Below, one piece after another: positions 17,492-26,814 of a stretch of DNA of 64,000 nt. The stretch comes from CAYTAU01 sp964442075 (GTDB lineage: Bacteria > Bacteroidota > Bacteroidia > Bacteroidales > CAYTAU01). Each line of letters begins with the position of its first letter. Within the stretch, counting starts at the first letter, position 1. The stretch spans positions 62,001-126,000 of the forward strand of contig CAYTWH010000001.1 of NCBI GenBank assembly GCA_964442075.1, read 5' to 3'. The position numbers and the translations under genes are program-made. The notes below the pieces were generated by a model, which searched no databases, had not been told where the DNA came from, and saw only the letters and a program-made list of their open reading frames with translations.

Positions 17492-18442
17492 ATGAAAATC
17501 AATAAAAACATAAAATTAATTTTAAAACTGTTAATTATTATTGCTTCGTATAGCTTTATTGTGTACAAATTATACGAATATGAAGAATTACAAAACACAT
17601 TATCCAAATTATTAAAAATTAATATTAATGGAATATTATTATTTTTAATTGTTTTTGCATTAATGCTTACCAATTGGATGACAGAAGCAATTAAATGGAA
17701 ATTGTTAATTTCTAAATTTGAAAAAGTTCCAATATTAACTTCCTTCAAAGCAGTTTTATCAGGAATCACTGTTGCAATATTTACTCCAAATAGAACAGGT
17801 GAATTTGTTGGTAGAATTTTTGTATTGAAAAATCATAATAGAACAAAAGCAATATTCTCTACAATTGTTGGTAGTATTAGCCAATTAACAACAACTATAT
17901 TTCTAGGTAGTTTGTCTGTAATAATTTTAATATTATTAAACAAGTTTCAATTTAATTCAATTCAATTACACATTGTGGTCAGCTTAATGGCTTTAATTGC
18001 AATGCTTTCTGTTATATTCTATTTTAATGTTAAAATTATTAATTGGCTATTATCAAAAATAAAATGGTTAAATAAATACAAAGAAAATTTCATCATTTTT
18101 TCTTCATATTCACGAAAAGAGTTATTAAAAGTATTGTTATTAAGTATTGTTAGATATTTTCTTTTTCTAATTCAATTTTATTTGCTCTTTGTTTTCTTTG
18201 GTGTCGATTTGCCTTTACATGAAGCTATTCTGATAATTGTTGCAACATATTTTACTATGGCGTTAATTCCTTCAATTACACTTGCAGAATTAGGAATTAG
18301 AGGGTCTGTAATAATTTATTTTACAGAATTATTTATTTCAGATTTTACAGGAACACTTTCAGCATCAATTATATTATGGATTATTAATCTGGCAATTCCT
18401 GCTATTATGGGTTCTTTTTTTATTTATAAAGCAAAAGTTTAA
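17492..18442 (+). CDS. flippase-like membrane protein (lysylphosphatidylglycerol synthase TM family)
   Basis: A 316-residue polytopic membrane protein with about eight predicted helices. It resembles the YbhN/AglD/MprF transmembrane family (PF03706): an early helix followed by FALMLTNWMTEAIKWKLL, the TPNRTGEFVGRIFVL loop and a later ALIPSITLAELGIRGS segment, the usual conserved positions. Members are thought to move or use lipid-linked substrates, but the substrate here is unknown. There is no soluble synthase domain, so it is not a full MprF. It is monocistronic by position and followed by an AT-rich hairpin. Confidence 0.82.
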   Translation: MKINKNIKLILKLLIIIASYSFIVYKLYEYEELQNTLSKLLKININGILLFLIVFALMLTNWMTEAIKWKLLISKFEKVPILTSFKAVLSGITVAIFTPNRTGEFVGRIFVLKNHNRTKAIFSTIVGSISQLTTTIFLGSLSVIILILLNKFQFNSIQLHIVVSLMALIAMLSVIFYFNVKIINWLLSKIKWLNKYKENFIIFSSYSRKELLKVLLLSIVRYFLFLIQFYLLFVFFGVDLPLHEAILIIVATYFTMALIPSITLAELGIRGSVIIYFTELFISDFTGTLSASIILWIINLAIPAIMGSFFIYKAKV

Positions 18443-18468
18443 ATTTTCAAATAGGCATAATTAATATA

Positions 18469-18494
18469 TTTTTATTGTTTTTAAACAATAAAAA
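18469..18494 (+). terminator. AT-rich hairpin after the flippase-like gene
   Basis: TTTTTATTGTTT (18469-18480) pairs with AAACAATAAAAA (18483-18494). It is weak thermodynamically but placed directly between this gene and the pta operon. Confidence 0.4.
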
Positions 18495-18588
18495 AAATAA
18501 TGTGAGAATTAAATAATTATATTATCTTGTAAAGCGATATTTTATTAAAATTCATAATTCACAAAACCTATTAAACAACTAATTTACA

Positions 18589-19590
18589 ATGGATTTATTA
18601 AAAAAAATTAAAGAAAATGCAAGAAGGTATAACAAAAGAATTGTTTTACCTGAGGGAACAGAAGAAAGAACTTTAAAAGCAGCTAACGAAATTATTGCTG
18701 AAAACATTGCTCAGATTATTCTAATTGGAAATCCTGATGAAATAAGGAATAAGTCAACAGAATTTAGCCTGAATAATATTGAAAATGCAAAAATCATTGA
18801 TCCTGTTAATCATGAAAAAAAAGATGCTTATGCAGACTTAATGGTAGAATTAAGAAAGCATAAAGGAATGACTAAAGAAATGGCTTTAAAGCAAATTGAA
18901 GATCCACTATATCTTGCTACAGTTATGATAAAAGCAGGTGATGCTGATGGTGAAGTTGCTGGTGCTATGAATGCGACAGGCGATGTGCTTCGTCCTGCAT
19001 TTCAATATGTAAAAACATTACCCGGTATTAGCGTTGTTTCCGGTGCATTTATTATGATTTTAAAAGATAAACAATATGGTGATGATGGTATGATGGTATT
19101 TGCCGATTGTGCTGTACATCCTGATCCAACAGCAAAAGAATTAGCGGAAATAGCAGTAGCTACTGCAAAAACAACAAAAGCTATTGCTAAAATGGAACCA
19201 AGAGTTGCTATGTTAAGTTTTTCAACAAAAGGAAGTGCAAAACACGAAATGGTTGACAAAGTGGTTGAAGCAACAAATATTGCAAAAGAAATAGATCCGT
19301 CATTGAAAATTGATGGTGAATTACAAGCAGATGCAGCAATTATTGAAGCAATTGGTCAAAAGAAAGCTCCCGGGAGCAAAATTGCAGGAAAAGCCAATGT
19401 TCTTGTATTTCCTAATTTAGAATCAGGAAATATTGCTTATAAACTTGTTCAAAGAATGGCTGGTGCCGAAGCAATAGGACCAATTTTACAAGGCATGGCA
19501 GCACCAATCAACGATCTTTCAAGAGGATGTTCAGTTAGTGATATTGTAAATCTGGTTGCAATTACAGCAAATCAGGCAACAGGTAATTAA
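18589..19590 (+). CDS. pta: phosphate acetyltransferase
   Basis: A 333-residue short-form Pta that interconverts acetyl-CoA and acetyl phosphate. It starts MDLLKKIKENARRYNKRIVLPEGTEERTLKAA, the typical N-terminus. It retains the PDPTAKELAEIA, MLSFSTKGSAKHEMVDKV and KANVLVFPNLESGNIAYKL blocks that shape the CoA/phosphate site. There is no N-terminal DRTGG/CobQ-like regulatory extension. It is the first gene of a plus-strand run with two acetate kinases, phosphate butyryltransferase and butyrate kinase, with gaps of 33-74 nt, which indicates an acid-producing, ATP-conserving fermentation module. Confidence 0.95.
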   Translation: MDLLKKIKENARRYNKRIVLPEGTEERTLKAANEIIAENIAQIILIGNPDEIRNKSTEFSLNNIENAKIIDPVNHEKKDAYADLMVELRKHKGMTKEMALKQIEDPLYLATVMIKAGDADGEVAGAMNATGDVLRPAFQYVKTLPGISVVSGAFIMILKDKQYGDDGMMVFADCAVHPDPTAKELAEIAVATAKTTKAIAKMEPRVAMLSFSTKGSAKHEMVDKVVEATNIAKEIDPSLKIDGELQADAAIIEAIGQKKAPGSKIAGKANVLVFPNLESGNIAYKLVQRMAGAEAIGPILQGMAAPINDLSRGCSVSDIVNLVAITANQATGN

Positions 19591-19623
19591 AATATAATAC
19601 TTAAATCTTAAAAAAATATTGAA

Positions 19624-20823
19624 ATGAAAATATTGGTTTTAAATTGTGGAAGTTCATCAATTAAGTATCAGTTGCTCGACATGAAAAATGAAGCATTCTT
19701 ATTAGCAAAAGGTTTAGTTGAAAGAATTGGAATTAGTGATGGAGAAATAAGTCATAAAAATCATAATGGAACTATTTACAAGGCAACAGATGATATTCCA
19801 AACCATACAATAGGAATAAATTTAGTGCTTGAAATATTAGTTGACACCGAACATGGAGTATTAAATGATGTTAATGAAATAAAAGCAGTAGGTCATAGAG
19901 TTGTTCATGGTGGTGAAGAATTTACAAAAAGCATTTTAATTAATGACGAAGTAATGAATCAAATTAAAGAATGTAGTGATTTGGCACCATTACATAATCC
20001 TGCAAACATTATGGGAATTGAAGCAATGAAATCTATTATTCCCAATGTACCACAAGTTGCTGTATTTGATACTTCATTTCATACAACTATGCCGAATTAT
20101 GCATATTTATATGGTGTTCCCTACCAATACTATAATAAGTACAAAGTTAGAAGATACGGTTTTCATGGAACAAGTCATAAATATGTAGTTAATGAAGCAA
20201 GTAAATTTATTAATAGAGATATTAAAGACTTAAAAATTGTTTCCTGTCATCTTGGAAATGGAGCTTCAATTACTGCTGTAAAAAATGGCAAATCAATAGA
20301 TACATCAATGGGAATGACACCAGTTGAAGGATTGTTAATGGGAACTAGATGCGGAGATATCGGACTTGGAGCTGTACTTTATATTATGGAAAAAGAAGGA
20401 TTTTCATATAAAGAAGCAAACAATATGGTTAATAAAAGATGTGGATTATTGGGTGTTTCAGGTATTTCTCCAGATATGAGAGATTTACAAAATGCAGCAA
20501 AAGAAGGGCACGAAAGAGCAAAAATTGCACTTGATATGTTTGCTTACAGAGTTGAAAAATATATTGGAGCATATACTTTTGCAATGGGAGGATTAGATAT
20601 GATTGTATTTACAGGCGGTATTGGTGAAAATGCAACAATAATAAGGCATAAAATATGCGAGCATATGTCTTTTATTGGATTAGATTTCGATAAAGAAAAA
20701 AATAAGCAAATTCAAGGAAAAGCTGCTGAAATAAATAAACCTAATTCAAAAATTAAATGTATCGTAATGCCTACAAATGAAGAACTTGTTATTGCAAGAG
20801 ATACAAAAGAAATTGTTAAATAA
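19624..20823 (+). CDS. ackA: acetate kinase, first copy
   Basis: A 399-residue ASKHA-fold kinase making ATP and acetate from acetyl phosphate. Signatures are VLNCGSSSIKYQLLD at the N-terminus (phosphate/Mg binding), GHRVVHGGEEF with the catalytic Arg, FDTSFHTTMP, RRYGFHGTSHKYV with the catalytic His, and the adenosine loop GNGASITAVKNGKS. It ends PTNEELVIARDTKEIVK, as is usual. It lies 33 nt after pta and 34 nt before a second, closely related copy; identical DNA stretches at both 5' ends suggest tandem duplication. The two may differ in acyl preference, but nothing visible in the active site decides this. Confidence 0.95.
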   Translation: MKILVLNCGSSSIKYQLLDMKNEAFLLAKGLVERIGISDGEISHKNHNGTIYKATDDIPNHTIGINLVLEILVDTEHGVLNDVNEIKAVGHRVVHGGEEFTKSILINDEVMNQIKECSDLAPLHNPANIMGIEAMKSIIPNVPQVAVFDTSFHTTMPNYAYLYGVPYQYYNKYKVRRYGFHGTSHKYVVNEASKFINRDIKDLKIVSCHLGNGASITAVKNGKSIDTSMGMTPVEGLLMGTRCGDIGLGAVLYIMEKEGFSYKEANNMVNKRCGLLGVSGISPDMRDLQNAAKEGHERAKIALDMFAYRVEKYIGAYTFAMGGLDMIVFTGGIGENATIIRHKICEHMSFIGLDFDKEKNKQIQGKAAEINKPNSKIKCIVMPTNEELVIARDTKEIVK

Positions 20824-20857
20824 AAAATAATATAAATAATTAAACAGTAAGTAGCGA

Positions 20858-22060
20858 ATGAAGATTTTAGTTTTAAATTGTGGAAGTTCATCAATTAAGT
20901 ATCAATTACTTGATATGACAAATGAAGATGTGTTAGCATCCGGCATTATTGAAAGAGTGGGATTAGCTGAAGGAGAATTAACTCATAAAGTACCGGGTAA
21001 AGATAAATACAAACAAGTTCTTGAGGTAGAAAATCACACCATTGGTATCAATCTTATTTTAAAAACATTACTTGACAATGAAAAAGGTGTTTTAAATAGT
21101 CTCGAAGAAATTGGTGCAGTTGGACACAGAGTTGTTCATGGAGGAGAAACATTTAGTAATTCAGTAGAAATTACTAATGAAGTAATTGATAAAGTGGAAG
21201 AATGTATTGATTTAGCTCCATTGCATAACCCTGCAAATTTAAAGGGAATATATGCCATGAAAAAATTACTCCCTAATGTAACACAATGTGGAACTTTCGA
21301 TACAGCATTTCATCAAACAATGCCAGAACATGCTTATATGTACTCTATTCCATACGAATTATATGAAAAGTATAAAATAAGAAGGTACGGTTTCCATGGA
21401 GCAAGTCATAAATATGTTTCTGAAACAGCAGCAGAATTTCTTGGTGAAAATTATAACAAATTAAAAATTATTACATGTCATCTTGGAAATGGAGCTTCAA
21501 TAGCTGCAGTTAAAAATGGTAAATCTGTTGACACATCAATGGGTTTAACACCTGTAGAAGGATTAATGATGGGTACACGTGCTGGAGATTTAGACCTTGG
21601 TGCTATGTTCTTTATTATGAACAAAGAAAATTTAGATGTTAAAGGAGCAAACGAACTTGTTAATAAAAAAAGTGGTGTTCTTGGGATTTCAGGAATTAGT
21701 TCAGACATGCGTGATATTGAAGATGCTGCATGGAATAAAGGAAATCATAGAGCTCAATTAGCATTAGATATGTATTTTTCTAAAGTAAAAAAATATATTG
21801 GAGCCTATGCAGCCATAATGGGAGGAATTGATGTGATAATCTTTACTGGTGGAATTGGTGAAAACGGCCCTGAAACACGTAAAGCAATATGTGAAGGATT
21901 AGAATATATGGGAGTAGAATTTAATAATAAAGTTAATGATGGTTTACGAGCTAAACTAGCAGATATTTCAATGCCCGATTCAAAAGTAAAAGTTTTAGTT
22001 GTTCCAACTAACGAAGAATTAGTTATTGCCAGAGATACACTAAAAATTGTTAATGGATAA
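20858..22060 (+). CDS. ackA: acetate kinase, second copy
   Basis: A 400-residue paralogue of the preceding gene with all active-site motifs kept: NCGSSSIKYQL, GHRVVHGGETF, FDTAFHQTMP, RRYGFHGASHKYV, GNGASIAAVKNGKS and the GGIGENGPETR loop. Differences are spread along the protein rather than concentrated, so the duplication is not very recent despite the shared 5' stretch. Both copies appear functional. Having two acetate kinases next to butyrate kinase suggests either high flux or specialisation for acetyl- and propionyl-phosphate; this is inference. Confidence 0.95.
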   Translation: MKILVLNCGSSSIKYQLLDMTNEDVLASGIIERVGLAEGELTHKVPGKDKYKQVLEVENHTIGINLILKTLLDNEKGVLNSLEEIGAVGHRVVHGGETFSNSVEITNEVIDKVEECIDLAPLHNPANLKGIYAMKKLLPNVTQCGTFDTAFHQTMPEHAYMYSIPYELYEKYKIRRYGFHGASHKYVSETAAEFLGENYNKLKIITCHLGNGASIAAVKNGKSVDTSMGLTPVEGLMMGTRAGDLDLGAMFFIMNKENLDVKGANELVNKKSGVLGISGISSDMRDIEDAAWNKGNHRAQLALDMYFSKVKKYIGAYAAIMGGIDVIIFTGGIGENGPETRKAICEGLEYMGVEFNNKVNDGLRAKLADISMPDSKVKVLVVPTNEELVIARDTLKIVNG

Positions 22061-22118
22061 ACTATAACTCTTTTATACACTCTGTCTATTTGCTCTTTAA
22101 TTGTCAAATATTAAAAAC

Positions 22119-23024
22119 ATGAAACTAAAAACACTATCACAATTTGTTGAAATTGCAAAAAGCAAAAAAACAAAACGGTTGGTTGTTGCTGCTGCAGCAG
22201 ATTATCATGTACTTGCTGCTGTTCGTGATGCAAAAAAAGAAGGCATTATTAAGCCAATTCTCGTTGGGGATAAAAAAATGATAACAAAAATAAGCAAGGA
22301 GATTAGCTTTGATCTTAAAGAAGTAGAGATTATTGATATTGCAAATTCTGTTGAGGCTGCGAAAGAAGCTGTTACTATTATTGGCAAAGGAGATGGAGAT
22401 ATATTAATGAAAGGAATGGTAAGTACAGGACCATTATTAAAAGCATTTCTTGATAAAGAAAAAGGATTACTAAAAGAAAAAGTATTAAGTCATATCGCAT
22501 TTTTTGAAAGTCCATATTATCATAAAATATTTGGAGTTACAGATGCGGCAATGAATATTGCACCGGATCTTAACGAAAAATTGGCTATTGTAAAAAATGC
22601 CGTTGAAGCATTTCATAAACTTGGAGTAAAAACTCCAAGAGTTGCAGTTATAGGTGCAGTTGAACTTGTTAATCCTAAAATGGAAGCAACAGTGCATGCA
22701 GCAGCTTTAACACAAATGAACAGAAGAGAGCAAATTAAAAATTGCATTATTGACGGGCCATTAGCTCTTGATACTGCAATTTCAAAAGAATCTGCAGAAC
22801 ACAAAGGAATTAAAAGCTATGTGGCGGGTGAATGCGATATTATTTTAGTTCCTGATATTAATTCTGGAAATATTCTATATAAAAGTATTACCTTTATAGG
22901 TGGTGGAGTTTCTGCATCTGTAATTATGGGAGCAAAAGTTCCATTTGTTTTAACATCAAGATCTGATAGTGAAAAAAGTAAATTTTTATCAATTGCATTA
23001 GCTGCTGCTATGGATCACAACTAA
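22119..23024 (+). CDS. ptb: phosphate butyryltransferase
   Basis: A 301-residue enzyme of the Pta/Ptb family that exchanges CoA for phosphate on butyryl- or branched-chain acyl-CoA. ATG at 22119 (MKLKTLSQFVEIAK) is preferred over an upstream TTG that would add six residues. Features typical of Ptb rather than Pta are the short length, RLVVAAAADYHVLAAVRDA near the N-terminus, ILMKGMVSTGPLLKAFLDKE, and AGECDIILVPDINSGNILYK. It is followed 74 nt later by butyrate kinase, the standard partner. Ptb/Buk pairs commonly accept isobutyryl- and isovaleryl-CoA as well, which matters for the neighbouring branched-chain-type genes. Confidence 0.92.
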   Translation: MKLKTLSQFVEIAKSKKTKRLVVAAAADYHVLAAVRDAKKEGIIKPILVGDKKMITKISKEISFDLKEVEIIDIANSVEAAKEAVTIIGKGDGDILMKGMVSTGPLLKAFLDKEKGLLKEKVLSHIAFFESPYYHKIFGVTDAAMNIAPDLNEKLAIVKNAVEAFHKLGVKTPRVAVIGAVELVNPKMEATVHAAALTQMNRREQIKNCIIDGPLALDTAISKESAEHKGIKSYVAGECDIILVPDINSGNILYKSITFIGGGVSASVIMGAKVPFVLTSRSDSEKSKFLSIALAAAMDHN

Positions 23025-23098
23025 CTCTCAATAAATAAAAACATATGAGTAAACTTATAACACAAGTGCCAATCAACACACTAACATATTATTAAATT

Positions 23099-24175
23099 AT
23101 GAGTTTTTTTAAAATTATTGTAATAAACCCTGGTTCTACTTCAACAAAAGTAGCTGTAACTGTAAACACAAAATTGATATTTCTTAAAAACATCAAACAT
23201 TCTGTTGAAGACATATCAAAATTTGAGAAAATATCAGATCAATATGAATATCGTAAAGAAAAAATACTTAAAGAGCTATCAGAAGCCGATATTGATATAA
23301 AAAAAGTTAATGCAGTTATTGGCAGAGGAGGTTTATTGAAACCAATTGAAGGTGGTGTTTATAAAGTAAACAAAACAATGCTTGATGACATTAAGAATCC
23401 TATGGGCGAACATGTGTCAAATTTAGGTGGAGTTATTGCTTATGAAATTGCCAAGATGGCAGGAAAAAATATCAATGCATACATTGCTGACCCAACCTGC
23501 GTTGATGAAATGGATGAAATAGCACGAATATCAGGTATTCCTGAAATACCAAGGCTTAGTTTTTTGCATACACTAAATCAAAAAGCTGTTGCACGCAGAT
23601 ATGCCAAAGAAAAAGGATTAAAATACGAAGACCTTAATATAATTGTTACTCACATGGGTGGAGGCATTACTGTTGGAGCACATTGTAAAGGGCGAGTTAT
23701 TGATACCAATAACGGACTTAACGGCGATGGTCCGTTTTCTCCCGAAAGAGCAGGTGGAGTTCCATCAGGACAACTTGTTAAACTTTGTTTTTCCGGCAAA
23801 TACACAATACAGGAAGTATTACACAAATTAAAAGGAGGCGGTGGTGTTGTTGCATACATGGGCACAAATAATATGGCTGAAATTGAAGAATTAGTAGAAG
23901 AAGGAAACAAACAAGCTACATTAATATATAATGCAATGGCATACCAAACATCAAAACTCATTGGTGCTATGGGCACAGTACTAAAAGGTAATGTTGATAT
24001 TATTATTCTAACAGGTGGCGTAGCTTACAGCGAAAAATTTACCGACCTTATTACAGAAAGAGTTAAGCATATTGGTAATGTAATGATATACCCGGGCGAA
24101 GATGAAATGATGGCACTTGCTATGAATTGTTTTATGGCTCTTAAAGGCGAAGTAGAAGTTAAAGAATATAAGTAA
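23099..24175 (+). CDS. buk: butyrate kinase
   Basis: A 358-residue ASKHA kinase making ATP and an organic acid from butyryl phosphate or branched analogues. Visible motifs are INPGSTSTKVAV (N-terminal phosphate loop), GRGGLLKPIEGGVYKVN, DPTCVDEMDEIARISG, the glycine-rich VTHMGGGITVGAH loop, and NGDGPFSPERAGGVPSGQL. These separate it clearly from the acetate kinases upstream. It is the last gene of the acyl-phosphate group; the following carboxyltransferase gene lies 196 nt downstream behind its own candidate -7 element. Confidence 0.94.
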   Translation: MSFFKIIVINPGSTSTKVAVTVNTKLIFLKNIKHSVEDISKFEKISDQYEYRKEKILKELSEADIDIKKVNAVIGRGGLLKPIEGGVYKVNKTMLDDIKNPMGEHVSNLGGVIAYEIAKMAGKNINAYIADPTCVDEMDEIARISGIPEIPRLSFLHTLNQKAVARRYAKEKGLKYEDLNIIVTHMGGGITVGAHCKGRVIDTNNGLNGDGPFSPERAGGVPSGQLVKLCFSGKYTIQEVLHKLKGGGGVVAYMGTNNMAEIEELVEEGNKQATLIYNAMAYQTSKLIGAMGTVLKGNVDIIILTGGVAYSEKFTDLITERVKHIGNVMIYPGEDEMMALAMNCFMALKGEVEVKEYK

Positions 24176-24309
24176 AATCAATTTTAATAATTGAATTCTT
24201 GATATTTAAATAACGAACAGAAACAATGTCTTGTATTAAATATAGTTCATTTCAACTTTTTTTATTTTAAACAACACATGTTCACAATCTAAAAAATCAT
24301 TTTTTTTTA

Positions 24310-24317
24310 TAAATTTG
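24310..24317 (+). promoter_or_regulatory. candidate -7 element of the carboxyltransferase operon
   Basis: TAAATTTG lies 54 nt upstream of the GTG start at 24372, in the 196-nt gap after buk. It suggests the carboxyltransferase genes have their own promoter. No -33 TTG was found. Confidence 0.38.
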
Positions 24318-24371
24318 TGCCTTGATAATAATTTGTTGAATATATAAATAACAATTAAAAAATAAAAAGCT

Positions 24372-25979
24372 GTGTTTACATTAGAAACAAAGATTAATAC
24401 AAACTCCGATGAGTTTAAAAAGAATAAAGAAGAGTTTCTAAAACTCTTAAACAAATATAACGAAATTCATAAATCGGTTACTCGTGGTGGTTCCGAAAAA
24501 GCAATTGAAAAACATAAATCCAGAGGGAAATTGCTTGCACGCGAAAGAATAAATCTGTTAATAGATCCAAATACACCATTTCTTGAATTATCATCACTTG
24601 CTGCCTATAATCTTTATGATAATGGTTTTCCTTCAGCAGGAATTGTTACAGGAGTTGGAATTATTCATGGCAGAGAAACAGTGATAATTGCCAACGATGC
24701 TACAGTTAAAGGCGGTACATACATGCAATATACTATTAAAAAGCATTTACGTGCTCAAGAAATAGCAATGGAAAATCATTTGCCATGTGTTTATATGGTT
24801 GATAGTGGTGGTGCATTTTTACCTGAACAAGATACAGTATTTCCAGACAGAGATCATTTTGGAAGATTTTTCTATAATCAGGCAAAATTTTCAGCAATGG
24901 GAATTCCTCAAATTGCTATTGTAATGGGCTCTTGCACAGCAGGTGGAGCCTATGTTCCTGCTATGAGTGATGAAGCTATCATTGTAAAAGAACAAGGAAC
25001 TATTTTTCTTGGAGGTCCTCCATTAGTGAAAGCCGCTACTGGAGAAGTTGTTACTCCTGAAGAATTAGGGGGAGCAGATGTTCATACATCAATTTCAGGT
25101 GTAGCAGATCATATGGCAGAAAATGATACTCATGCAATTCAAATATGTCGAAATATTTTTCAATCGATGAAAAAATCGGTAAAACAAAAGCTTGATGTTT
25201 TACCAATTGAAGAACCATTATATGACCCAACAGAACTTTATGGAATAGCACCTATTAACTTTAAAAAAATGATTGACCCACGCGAGGTAATCATGAGAAT
25301 GGTTGATGGAAGCAAATTTCATGAATTTAAAGAAAGATACGCAACAACAATTGTTACAGGATTTGCCAGAATAATGGGATTTCCTGTTGGTATAATTGCT
25401 AACAATGGTGTTCTGTTTTCTGAAACAGCATTAAAAGCAACTCATTTTATTGAACTTTGTACAACAAGGAAAATCCCTTTGTTATTCTTACAAAACATTA
25501 CCGGTTTTATTGTTGGTAAAGATTTTGAAAGAAGGGGAATTGCAAAAGACGGAGCAAAACTGGTTCATGCAGTTGCAAATGCAAATGTACCTAAATTCAC
25601 AGTTCTTATGGGAGGTTCGTTTGGTGCAGGAAACTACGGTATGGCAGGTCGCGCATACAGTCCAAGATTATTATATATGTGGCCAAATGCAAAAATTTCT
25701 GTAATGGGAGGCGAACAAGCTGCCAATGTATTGATACAAGTAAAAATGGATCAGTACAAACTTAAAGGACAGGAAATGCCACAAGAGGAAATTGATAATA
25801 TGAAAAGTGCAATAATGGGTAAATACGAAAAAGAAGGATCAGCATATTACAGTACAGCACGCCTTTGGGACGATGGAATAATTGACCCTGTTAATACCCG
25901 CAAAATTGTTGCAATGGGCATTGCAATGTCTCTTAACAATCCATATCCAGAACATAATAATGGTGTATTTAGAATGTAA
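24372..25979 (+). CDS. acyl-CoA carboxyltransferase, methylcrotonyl-CoA carboxylase beta type (12S-like)
   Basis: A 535-residue biotin-dependent carboxyltransferase of the crotonase-like fold, beginning at GTG. The N-terminal half has GGSEKAIEKHKSRGKLLARERI, MVDSGGAFLPEQ, GSCTAGGAYVPAMSDEAIIV and GTIFLGGPPLVKAATGE. The C-terminal half has LFLQNITGFIVGKDFERRG and MGGSFGAGNYGMAGRAYSPR. These blocks match the methylcrotonyl-CoA carboxylase beta group more closely than propionyl- or acetyl-CoA carboxylases, so a 3-methylcrotonyl/3-methylglutaconyl-CoA substrate is likely, with glutaconyl-CoA as an alternative. No biotin carboxylase gene accompanies it; the biotin carrier is at 27654-29819. Confidence 0.88.
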   Translation: MFTLETKINTNSDEFKKNKEEFLKLLNKYNEIHKSVTRGGSEKAIEKHKSRGKLLARERINLLIDPNTPFLELSSLAAYNLYDNGFPSAGIVTGVGIIHGRETVIIANDATVKGGTYMQYTIKKHLRAQEIAMENHLPCVYMVDSGGAFLPEQDTVFPDRDHFGRFFYNQAKFSAMGIPQIAIVMGSCTAGGAYVPAMSDEAIIVKEQGTIFLGGPPLVKAATGEVVTPEELGGADVHTSISGVADHMAENDTHAIQICRNIFQSMKKSVKQKLDVLPIEEPLYDPTELYGIAPINFKKMIDPREVIMRMVDGSKFHEFKERYATTIVTGFARIMGFPVGIIANNGVLFSETALKATHFIELCTTRKIPLLFLQNITGFIVGKDFERRGIAKDGAKLVHAVANANVPKFTVLMGGSFGAGNYGMAGRAYSPRLLYMWPNAKISVMGGEQAANVLIQVKMDQYKLKGQEMPQEEIDNMKSAIMGKYEKEGSAYYSTARLWDDGIIDPVNTRKIVAMGIAMSLNNPYPEHNNGVFRM

Positions 25980-26020
25980 AAACTCCCTCTATAGAGTATA
26001 AATTATGAGTTTGAAAATTT

Positions 26021-26812
26021 ATGGAAAAATTTAACACCATAGAATTTGAGTTAAGTAAAAAAATTGGCACTGTTTGGTTAAACCGTCCTGAAATTCACAA
26101 TGCTTTTAATGCTGTTATGCTTAAAGAAATTATTGAATGTTATTCAGAAATCAACAAAATGAATAATGTTCGTGTAGTTGTGATAAGAGGAAGAGGGAAA
26201 TCATTTAGTGCAGGTGCAGACCTTAATTGGATGCGTGATGTAGCAAAATACAGTTATCAGGAAAATTATAATGAAAGCCTTATTGTTTCAGAATGTTTTA
26301 AAACTATTTATACTTGTAAAAAGCCAACAATAGCAATTGTTCATGGAGCAGCGATTGGTGGTGCAAACGGGTTTATTGCAGCAAGCGACTATGCTTTTAC
26401 CGAAGAAAACACAACATTTTCGTTAAGCGAAGTTAAAATAGGAATTGTTCCTGCTTGCATTTCACCATATATTTTAAAGCGAGTTGGAGAATTTGGAACA
26501 AAAGATTTAATGCTTTCAGGAAGAAGAATAAAAGGCAATGAAGCTGAAAAGTATAAGCTTGTTAATAAATCATTACCTGAAAGTGAATTAAATGAATATC
26601 TTGAGAAAATAATTAGGAATCTGATGACTAGTGGACCTTATGCAATGACATCATGTAAAAATCTTTTATATGAAAATGCAAATCTTAACAGTTTTTATAG
26701 CTCAATAGACTATACTGCAAATCAAATAGCAGAAAGAAGAGCATCAAAGGAAGGACAAGAAGGAATGGCATCATTTTTAGAAAAACGTAAACCTAATTGG
26801 ATAATTAAATAA
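26021..26812 (+). CDS. enoyl-CoA hydratase family protein, LiuC (methylglutaconyl-CoA hydratase)-like, copy 1
   Basis: A 263-residue crotonase-family enzyme. The oxyanion-hole motif is GRGKSFSAGADLNWM and the second is HGAAIGGANGFIAASDYAF. The segment SLSEVKIGIVPACISPYIL carries catalytic Glu137 and the ISPY signature of LiuC-type methylglutaconyl-CoA hydratases. The other Glu of classical crotonase is replaced (GGANG), as in LiuC. The predicted reaction is 3-methylglutaconyl-CoA to HMG-CoA or the reverse. It starts 41 nt after the carboxyltransferase and ends two nucleotides before a close paralogue. Confidence 0.85.
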   Translation: MEKFNTIEFELSKKIGTVWLNRPEIHNAFNAVMLKEIIECYSEINKMNNVRVVVIRGRGKSFSAGADLNWMRDVAKYSYQENYNESLIVSECFKTIYTCKKPTIAIVHGAAIGGANGFIAASDYAFTEENTTFSLSEVKIGIVPACISPYILKRVGEFGTKDLMLSGRRIKGNEAEKYKLVNKSLPESELNEYLEKIIRNLMTSGPYAMTSCKNLLYENANLNSFYSSIDYTANQIAERRASKEGQEGMASFLEKRKPNWIIK

Positions 26813-26814
26813 AT

